This document shows, piece by piece, positions 33,300-38,600 of a stretch of DNA of 38,600 bases (the stretch's first letter is position 1; the number at the start of each line of letters is the position of its first letter). A program made the translations under genes and the position numbers. The stretch is from a bacterium (GTDB lineage Bacteria > Cyanobacteriota > Vampirovibrionia > Gastranaerophilales > Gastranaerophilaceae). Below the pieces are notes generated by a model. The model had not been told where the DNA came from. It made no database searches and saw nothing but the letters and a program-made list of their open reading frames with translations. The stretch covers positions 1 to 38,600 of the forward strand of contig JAFUMP010000030.1 of assembly GCA_017482685.1 (NCBI GenBank), read 5' to 3'.

Positions 33300-35057
33300 A
33301 TGAGAGAAACAAGTGTTGGTAACAAAATTATTATAGCCGAACGCGATAATATTGCTGCGGTTATGGAGAGCGGAAAAGTTGCAGAATTTTTCGTTCATAG
33401 AGGTGAAATAATTTTAGGAGATGTTTTCTTAGCTCAAGTAGAAAATATTCTTCCTTCAATCGAGGCTGCGTTCGTAAACGTAGGTTCTGATAAAATGGGC
33501 TTTTTACACGCACAAAATGTTACTGGAAAAGGTGCATTACAAGATAAACTAAAGCCAAAACAAAAAATCGTGGTTCAAGTTGTTAAAGAACCTACAGGAC
33601 ACAAAGGCCCTCGTGTAACTACTGAAATCTCACTTCCAGGAAGGTTTTTAGTACTTATGCCAAACGAAGTTGGGGTAAACGTAAGTAAAAAAATTACTTC
33701 TGCTAAAGAACGTGCAAGACTAAAATCAGTTGTAAACTTGCTTAAACCTGTGGGTGTTGGTGTTATTGTAAGAACAGAAGCTGAGGGGCAAACAGAAGCT
33801 GAAATTCAAGAAGATTTAGAAATACTATTAGAAAAATGGAACAATATAGTGACTTCAGCTGAATCACTTGAACCGCCAAGCTTGCTATACAGAGATCAAG
33901 ATTTACTTTATAGAGTAATTCGTGAATGCTGTAATGAAGATACTCAAGAAATCGTTGTTGATACTGGCTTTGCATTAAACAGAGTTCAAAACATTCTTCA
34001 ATCTTGGCACATGAATAAGAATATTAATGTAACTCTTTACAAAGGATCTGAGCCTCTTTTAGTTGCAATGGATATTCATAAAGAGATTAAAGCTGCGCTT
34101 TCGATGAAAGTTAATTTGCCATCTGGTGGATATTTGTTTATTCAAACAACAGAAGCGCTTACAGTAATTGATGTAAACAGCGGTAAGTTTACAAATTCAG
34201 CAACTCAAGATGAAACTATTTTGAAAACAAACATTGAAGCTGTTCACGAAATTGCTCGTCAATTAAGACTTAGAAATATTGGTGGTATGATTATTATCGA
34301 CTTTATTGATATGACTAATCGTGTTGATAAATTGACTATGATGGAAGAATTAGAAATTGCAATGGAAGCTGATAAAGCAAAACCTCAAGTTGGTCAGCTT
34401 TCTGATTTAGGACTTGTTGAAATGACTCGTCATAGACAAGGTCAAGCAATTAGTGAAATTTTTGCGAAACGCTGTCCTCACTGTCAAGGAAATGGCTATA
34501 TTATGGAAGATATTAAGTTTGCATCTTCTACAAGTGAAGGCGAATACAGAGCAAAAGCTGCTAAATTAAAACTTCCAATGAATAATAAGAAAAACAAATT
34601 CAACAAAAATAATAGAAATAATGAGGTTCAGAATAATGAGGTAAAAGAACTTCCACCAGTTCAAGAAGAAAAGCTTGAACAAACAGTGAATCCTTCTATT
34701 GAAGCTCAAACTGAGGTAAGAGAAGTTCAAGAAGAAAAAGAAACTAAAAAGAAAAGTGCTAAGAAGCAACGATTTGACAAAAAAGGTGCTAGTAAAAAGG
34801 CTAAACAAGAATTAGCTGAAGAAAACTTAGCTCAGACTGTATTAACTGAAGGTGCTGAAATCGAACCTGTAATCTCTGAGCAACGTCATTCTGAGGTAAC
34901 AGCCGAAGAATCGCAAAATTTAGGTAATGATTCTAAAACTGAAGCAACAGAAGAAAAACCTAAAAAAGCTACTCGTTCAAAACGTCCGAATAGAAATACT
35001 CAGAAAAAACCTCGTACAACAAAAAAGTCAACGAAGAAAGAATCAGCGGATGAATAG
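33300..35057 (+). CDS. rng: Ribonuclease G/E family endonuclease
   Basis: Single-strand-specific endoribonuclease for rRNA maturation and mRNA decay. The 585-residue protein has an S1 domain (about 35-120: G-D-V-F-L-A-Q-V, A-A-F-V-N-V-G, G-F-L-H). The catalytic aspartates are D291 (V-I-D-V-N-S-G) and D334 (I-I-I-D-F-I-D-M). The Zn-link C392-P-H-C395 is present. Residues about 430-585 form a Lys/Glu-rich disordered tail ending in basic K-K-x-T-K-K. RNase G proper lacks such a tail, so this is an intermediate between RNase G and E. It follows the radical-SAM gene by 21 bp. Confidence 0.95.
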   Translation: MRETSVGNKIIIAERDNIAAVMESGKVAEFFVHRGEIILGDVFLAQVENILPSIEAAFVNVGSDKMGFLHAQNVTGKGALQDKLKPKQKIVVQVVKEPTGHKGPRVTTEISLPGRFLVLMPNEVGVNVSKKITSAKERARLKSVVNLLKPVGVGVIVRTEAEGQTEAEIQEDLEILLEKWNNIVTSAESLEPPSLLYRDQDLLYRVIRECCNEDTQEIVVDTGFALNRVQNILQSWHMNKNINVTLYKGSEPLLVAMDIHKEIKAALSMKVNLPSGGYLFIQTTEALTVIDVNSGKFTNSATQDETILKTNIEAVHEIARQLRLRNIGGMIIIDFIDMTNRVDKLTMMEELEIAMEADKAKPQVGQLSDLGLVEMTRHRQGQAISEIFAKRCPHCQGNGYIMEDIKFASSTSEGEYRAKAAKLKLPMNNKKNKFNKNNRNNEVQNNEVKELPPVQEEKLEQTVNPSIEAQTEVREVQEEKETKKKSAKKQRFDKKGASKKAKQELAEENLAQTVLTEGAEIEPVISEQRHSEVTAEESQNLGNDSKTEATEEKPKKATRSKRPNRNTQKKPRTTKKSTKKESADE

Positions 35058-35430
35058 AATATTCGTAATTATATTATCAGCATTATTATCTCTGCCCATC
35101 AGCGTATGGGCAGTAGATGAAAATGACCCAATAGAAGAGCCCACTCCTATTGTAAACACTTTAGATGAAGAAGTTATTGAACAAGAAAAAATAGAAGAAT
35201 CACAATACAAGCAACCAATTAGTAAAAGAAAAATTGCTAAGAAATTTTTAGCAGCAATGGGTGGAGTAGCAGTTTCATCTTTTGCAATATTCTTTTTATT
35301 AACAGTTTATAATCGAGTAAGGGAAAATTTTCAAGTTCAAAATAAAACTTCAGATAAAGATGTTTCACTAGAAACCCCTCAAGATGTAAATGAAGCTGTA
35401 AAAACATTTTTAGATAAAACAAAGTGGTAA
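35050..35430 (+). CDS. Small exported or membrane protein of unknown function
   Basis: A 126-residue protein starting at the ATG at 35050, which overlaps the end of the RNase G gene by 8 bp in another frame. Residues 1-21 form a signal peptide (M-N-R-I-F-V-I-I-L-S, then P-I-S-V-W-A). An acidic segment follows (24-52). One hydrophobic segment lies at about 66-87 (F-L-A-A-M-G-G-V-A-V-S-S-F-A-I-F-F-L-L), then a polar tail. A frame extending further upstream inside the RNase gene is a shadow. No family recognised. Overlap suggests co-expression with RNase G. Confidence 0.7.
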   Translation: MNRIFVIILSALLSLPISVWAVDENDPIEEPTPIVNTLDEEVIEQEKIEESQYKQPISKRKIAKKFLAAMGGVAVSSFAIFFLLTVYNRVRENFQVQNKTSDKDVSLETPQDVNEAVKTFLDKTKW

Positions 35431-35551
35431 TTTTTGCATTATAATTTTCACCAGTTCTTTTATTATTAACAAATGTAAATTAAAATCCAAATGGTAGCAA
35501 AATTTTTGCTTGAGAGGATTTGTTTCAATATATGTTAAAAATAGGTGAAAA

Positions 35552-37114
35552 ATGCAAATTTCAAAATATAATTACTCGCAAAATATAACTGTAAATAAAA
35601 ATAACAAAACAAAAACTCCTAACTTTAAAGCGCTTATTATTGAGCCTAATATCAAAAACAATGTTAGAAAAGGTTATCATTCAATAATTGATTATTTAAA
35701 CATATCATACCGTGATATATTAGCGAATTATAAACATTGGGATTTAAAAGCTGTCGCTAAAGATGAAAACTTAAGTTTAATTTTAAAACATAAGAAATAT
35801 AATAATGAATACCTTGCAACACCTAAACGTATTGGTAATATCGCCCAATTTACTGGTACAGAAGATTATGGAATCTTGTTTCGTATGGAAATTCCTAACT
35901 CTAAATGGAATTATTTCGAAGACGAAATTATTTCCTCTTATGATGAATTTCCAGGTAACACAGAACACGATGTTTATTTGATTTCTGATGAAGAAACTGC
36001 TAAACAGAAAAGACAAAATCTATGCAATTTACAAAATAAATACTATAACGCTCTTCTAAATATGACCCAAGATAGAGAATATGATTATTGCACATATCCA
36101 ATTCATATCATTGAAGAATTTGAAAAAGCTTCAGAAAATTTAGAGAAAGTAAAAGAACAGCAGAAAAAGAATTCTAATGAAATAGAACAATCTTTTATTG
36201 TACAAAAAGGCGATCCACAAATTGCAAACGGTGAAAAGCCTCTGAACTTAGAAGGTGGAAATAAAGGTTTTGCTAAAGTTGCAGGTATGACAGCCTTAAA
36301 AGAAACTTTACGTGAAGATATCATATTACCGTTACAACAAGTGGAATTATACAAAAAATATGGAATCATGCCTGCAAATGGTATTATGCTATATGGCCCT
36401 CCTGGAACTGGTAAAACTTTTATAGCTGAAGCTTTAGCAGAAGAAAGTGGTAGAACTTTTTTAAGAATGGATGTTGAAGATACTGAAAGCAAATATGTAG
36501 GTGACACTTCTAAAAATATAGCTAAAATCTTTAAAGAAGCTGAAGAAAATGCACCATCTATTATATTTATAGATGAGTTAGAAGCCTTAGCCCCAAGCAG
36601 AAGCAAGCTTAATGGAAGTAGCTCTGCCGCAATTGGATACAACCAAAATGTAAATACTCTTCTTAGATACATGAATAATTGCGGTGAAAAAGGTATATTT
36701 ATTATTGCAGCTACTAATGAACCACAAAAAGTAGACAATGCAATTCGACGTGCTGGAAGATTAGACAAAAGTCTTTTTGTCGCTCCTCCAGATTTAGCAG
36801 CAAGAAAAGAACTTTTCCAACATTCATTAGAGAATATTTACGCTGATAGTGATATTGATTATGATAAACTGGCTTCAATGACAGAAAACTACACTGCACC
36901 AGAAATACAACTACTTCTTGTAAGACAAGCAGCCTTAACCGCTCTAAAACAAAACAGAAAAATATCAGAAGCTGATATTATTGAGCAAATAAACAAATAT
37001 AGACCTCAACTTGATAAAAACACTATTGAAGAATATAGAAAAAAAGGCGTTATCAATAATATATCTGAAGAAAATCAACCAAGAAGAATAATTGGCTTTG
37101 AACAATACGAATAA
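35552..37114 (+). CDS. AAA+ ATPase (FtsH/VCP-like) with N-terminal PxFKA tag
   Basis: A 520-residue protein. The first 30 residues are polar and contain T-P-N-F-K-A (22-27), like the P-S-F-K-A of the peptidase gene. Residues about 40-200 are an unknown domain. A classical AAA module follows: Walker A G-P-P-G-T-G-K-T (282-289, K288), the pore-loop-like S-K-Y-V-G, Walker B I-I-F-I-D-E (337-342), sensor 1 A-A-T-N, and the arginine finger region R-R-A-G-R-L-D. It has no membrane segment and no protease domain, so it is not FtsH itself. It could be an unfoldase or remodelling ATPase. AGGTGA precedes the ATG. Confidence 0.85.
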   Translation: MQISKYNYSQNITVNKNNKTKTPNFKALIIEPNIKNNVRKGYHSIIDYLNISYRDILANYKHWDLKAVAKDENLSLILKHKKYNNEYLATPKRIGNIAQFTGTEDYGILFRMEIPNSKWNYFEDEIISSYDEFPGNTEHDVYLISDEETAKQKRQNLCNLQNKYYNALLNMTQDREYDYCTYPIHIIEEFEKASENLEKVKEQQKKNSNEIEQSFIVQKGDPQIANGEKPLNLEGGNKGFAKVAGMTALKETLREDIILPLQQVELYKKYGIMPANGIMLYGPPGTGKTFIAEALAEESGRTFLRMDVEDTESKYVGDTSKNIAKIFKEAEENAPSIIFIDELEALAPSRSKLNGSSSAAIGYNQNVNTLLRYMNNCGEKGIFIIAATNEPQKVDNAIRRAGRLDKSLFVAPPDLAARKELFQHSLENIYADSDIDYDKLASMTENYTAPEIQLLLVRQAALTALKQNRKISEADIIEQINKYRPQLDKNTIEEYRKKGVINNISEENQPRRIIGFEQYE

Positions 37115-37127
37115 ATTGTGATATGAT
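37098..37127 (+). promoter_or_regulatory. Probable promoter of rsmI inside the end of the AAA+ gene
   Basis: TTGAAC (37098-37103), 18 bp, TATGAT (37122-37127). The -10 ends 9 nt before the rsmI ATG, leaving almost no leader, and no Shine-Dalgarno sequence is present. Confidence 0.45.
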
Positions 37128-37136
37128 AGACTAACG

Positions 37137-37946
37137 ATGACAAGAGAATTTGATTTTTATATAGTTCCAACACCGATTGGGAATATTCAAGATATAACTC
37201 TTCGCGCAATTGAAGTACTTAAAAGCGTTGATTTAATTGCATGCGAAGATACACGAGTCACCCAAAAGCTTTTAAACCATTATGATATTAAAACAAAATG
37301 TTTTTCATACCATAAATACAACGAGCGTGAACGTGTTGGATATTTTCTTAAAGAATTATCTGAAGGTAAAAAGATTGCGCTCGTATCTGATGCAGGCACA
37401 CCAATGATTTGTGATCCTGGTGCAGTTATTGTAAATGAGCTTAAAAACGCTGGCTACTCAATTTCGGCTCTTCCTGGTGCTTGTGCAGTAACAACTTTTT
37501 TATCAGAAATACCTAGAGAAGGTGAAGAGTATACATTTATCGGCTTTATTCCTCGTAACGAAAAACAAATAGAAGAAGTCGCAAAAAAATACTTAAAACA
37601 TAATTTCGTATTCTACGAATCACCTGAGAGAATTTTAAAAACCTTAAAAACAATTCAGAAAACACGAGGAGATATCAAAATTGCGTTGGGCAGAGAGCTT
37701 TCTAAACTGTTTGAAGAAATTAATGTTGATAAAATTTCTTCAATAATAGAGCATTATAGCAATGGTATAAAAGGTGAAATTGTATGCATGATTTATGCAA
37801 ACGAGGACTCTGAAAATACCGAAATGGAATTTAAAATTAAAGAATTAAAAAATAAAGGCTTTAAAGACAAAGAGATTTCTACCATTCTTTCGACAATATG
37901 TGGGTTTAACAAGAATGAAGTCTATAAAAAAAGCTTAGAATTGTAA
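37137..37946 (+). CDS. rsmI: 16S rRNA (cytidine-1402-2'-O)-methyltransferase RsmI
   Basis: Methylates C1402 in the decoding centre of 16S rRNA with S-adenosylmethionine. The 269-residue protein shows the tetrapyrrole-methylase-like fold with RsmI signatures: V-P-T-P-I-G-N-I-Q-D-I-T-L-R-A (10-24), I-A-C-E-D-T-R, S-Y-H-K-Y-N-E, L-V-S-D-A-G-T-P, D-P-G, L-P-G-A-C-A and F-Y-E-S-P-E-R. The C-terminal 50 residues are the usual helical extension. The stop lies within the palindromic element that precedes the next promoter. Confidence 0.96.
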   Translation: MTREFDFYIVPTPIGNIQDITLRAIEVLKSVDLIACEDTRVTQKLLNHYDIKTKCFSYHKYNERERVGYFLKELSEGKKIALVSDAGTPMICDPGAVIVNELKNAGYSISALPGACAVTTFLSEIPREGEEYTFIGFIPRNEKQIEEVAKKYLKHNFVFYESPERILKTLKTIQKTRGDIKIALGRELSKLFEEINVDKISSIIEHYSNGIKGEIVCMIYANEDSENTEMEFKIKELKNKGFKDKEISTILSTICGFNKNEVYKKSLEL

Positions 37947-37951
37947 CAATT
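37939..37951. promoter_or_regulatory. Palindromic operator-like element at the rsmI stop
   Basis: AATTGTAACAATT, a perfect palindrome identical to the two copies near 17320, overlaps the rsmI stop codon. It is 23 bp upstream of TAAAGTTT, exactly 10 bp further than in the other three promoters. Confidence 0.55.
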
Positions 37952-37974
37952 TGTAAATATTTATCCAAAAACTC

Positions 37975-38001
37975 TAAAGTTTTTCCAAAATCTGCCGATA
38001 T
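37975..38001 (+). promoter_or_regulatory. Sigma-28-like promoter of the 51-residue gene
   Basis: TAAAGTTT (37975-37982), 11 bp, GCCGATAT (37994-38001). Seven of eight -10 bases and the exact spacing match the FliA consensus. Transcription would start near 38008. Confidence 0.7.
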
Positions 38002-38041
38002 ATATAGTACAGCAGACAGATACAGGAAAGGAAATTTGGAT

Positions 38042-38197
38042 ATGTTAAAAAAGATTGTTACCCCGTCAAATAACACATTTAGCGGAGTTGAATTCATATT
38101 AAGAGGAGCTAAGAAGCGTAGAGCTATGGCGATTTCTAATGCAATTGCTGTGAACGCAGAAACAGGAGTTCAAGTAAAATTGCAAGCTGTGAAGTAA
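38042..38197 (+). CDS. 51-residue protein from a sigma-28-like promoter
   Basis: ATG at 38042 with AAAGGAAA 7-8 nt upstream, ending TAA at 38195-38197. The product begins M-L-K-K-I-V-T-P-S-N-N-T-F-S-G-V-E-F and continues with I-L-R-G-A-K-K-R-R-A-M-A-I-S-N-A-I-A-V-N-A-E-T-G. It is basic, with no membrane segment. It is a complete transcription unit: operator-like palindrome, promoter, ribosome-binding site and terminator. I do not recognise the family. The promoter type suggests expression with late flagellar genes. Confidence 0.7.
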   Translation: MLKKIVTPSNNTFSGVEFILRGAKKRRAMAISNAIAVNAETGVQVKLQAVK

Positions 38198-38239
38198 AAA
38201 ACTTACCGGTTAAGTAGGAATAGCAAAAGTATAATATTA

Positions 38240-38265
38240 GCGGACTTAATAAAGTCCGCTTTTTT
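38240..38265 (+). terminator. Rho-independent terminator of the 51-residue gene
   Basis: GCGGACTT-AATA-AAGTCCGC followed by TTTTTT, 42 nt after the stop codon. Confidence 0.9.
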
Positions 38266-38290
38266 ATCTATAAAGATTATAAGTAGGGCT

Positions 38291-38318
38291 TTGAAAAAAA
38301 TATAGTTTGTGTTATTAT
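38291..38318 (+). promoter_or_regulatory. Probable promoter of tRNA-Ser
   Basis: TTGAAA (38291-38296), 16 bp, TATTAT (38313-38318), 14 nt before the tRNA. Confidence 0.5.
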
Positions 38319-38332
38319 TAAGAGGTCGCTAA

Positions 38333-38422
38333 GGAAACGTGGCCGAGTCGGCTTAAGGCGGCACCCTGCTAAGGTGTTGTGTGGGGTAACCTGCACCGAG
38401 AGTTCGAATCTCTCCGTTTCCG
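38333..38422 (+). tRNA. tRNA-Ser (anticodon GCT)
   Basis: A 90-nt class II tRNA. Acceptor stem GGAAACG / CGTTTCC with discriminator G, anticodon loop C-T-G-C-T-A-A (anticodon GCT), a long variable arm and T-arm GAGAG-TTCGAAT-CTCTC. CCA is not encoded, unlike the tRNA-Ala here. Confidence 0.96.
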
Positions 38423-38428
38423 ATTTTT

Positions 38429-38459
38429 AGTCCACTTTGTTTAACAAAGTGGACTTTTA
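38429..38459 (+). terminator. Rho-independent terminator after tRNA-Ser
   Basis: AGTCCACTTTG and CAAAGTGGACT form an 11-bp stem around TTTAA, followed by TTTT. Confidence 0.85.
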
Positions 38460-38470
38460 TGTATTGTTTC

Positions 38471-38597
38471 AGGACAGATGATTTATTGCGGTTCAAATGA
38501 TTATTGGCTTTAAAGTTGCTTGTGTCTTGAATTGTAGCGGTCGGAAGTATTCCAAAATAATCATTTCAACTGTACTCAAGAGTCCTCCAGCTGTCCT
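38471..38597. repeat. Nested inverted repeats at the right edge, nature unknown
   Basis: The outer arms AGGACAG (38471-38477) and CTGTCCT (38591-38597) enclose a perfect 11-bp inner pair AAATGATTATT (38495-38505) and AATAATCATTT (38556-38566). Composition is less AT-rich than the surroundings. A minus-strand frame is open from the edge to 38493 (35 codons), with no recognised motif. It could be a structured RNA or the end of a mobile element; the window stops too soon to tell. Confidence 0.4.
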
Positions 38598-38600
38598 TTG

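Noticed and set aside
34566-34808. Antisense frame within the RNase G tail
   Set aside because: Phe/Leu-rich translation of the complement of a Lys/Glu-rich region; a composition artefact.

Overview
The window is AT-rich, gene-dense bacterial DNA. Several traits point to a diderm bacterium with flagella: a MotA/MotB stator, a large autotransporter-type outer-membrane protein with a C-terminal beta-barrel, and promoters shaped like those read by the flagellar sigma factor sigma-28. The fused radical-SAM/DUF2344 gene followed by RNase G, and several lineage-restricted proteins with an N-terminal P-x-F-K-A tag, fit the gut Melainabacteria (Gastranaerophilales, Vampirovibrionia). That assignment is inference; no rRNA or marker phylogeny is available here.

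Layout. 1-6001 (minus strand): a partial gene, an RNase H-fold (DUF429-like) gene coupled to motB and motA, an 825-residue membrane protein and a DUF4145-type membrane protein. 6170-8092 (plus): a LysM protein and radA. 8097-12936 (minus): a predicted papain-like peptidase and an 1105-residue autotransporter. 13173-17770: tRNA-Ala(TGC) and a 4.5-kb accessory island bounded by a 23-bp repeat of the tRNA 3' end. The island holds the C-terminal remnant of a large serine recombinase and a 1044-residue effector-like protein. 17771-19296: repeats and a 213-residue gene whose upstream region duplicates that of the 1044-residue gene. 19297-20175: a possible ADP-ribosyltransferase-like protein. 20394-25949 (plus): a small acidic protein, a TPR protein, a YkgJ-type cysteine-cluster protein, then hom, thrC and proB. 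26051-30655: a HELGH membrane protein, a lipoprotein, nanE, a ROK kinase, a 71-residue protein and a UbiA-family prenyltransferase. 30702-37946: radical-SAM/DUF2344, RNase G, a small membrane protein, an AAA+ ATPase and rsmI. The right end holds a 51-residue gene, tRNA-Ser(GCT) and an unexplained inverted-repeat region.

The most notable signal is regulatory. Four genes (the autotransporter, the 1044- and 213-residue proteins, and the 51-residue protein at 38042) each have a TAAAGTTT / GCC-G(A/T)-TA(T/A) sigma-28-like promoter. Each promoter is preceded by a 13-bp palindrome close to AATTGTAACAATT, placed 13 bp upstream in three cases and 23 bp (one helical turn more) in the fourth. This suggests a co-regulated set linking surface or effector proteins to the motility programme, including one gene carried on the tRNA-linked island.

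Metabolic content is ordinary: aspartate-derived threonine synthesis (hom-thrC), the first step of proline synthesis (proB), ManNAc-6-P recycling (nanE plus ROK kinase), RadA recombination, RNase G and RsmI for RNA processing and modification.
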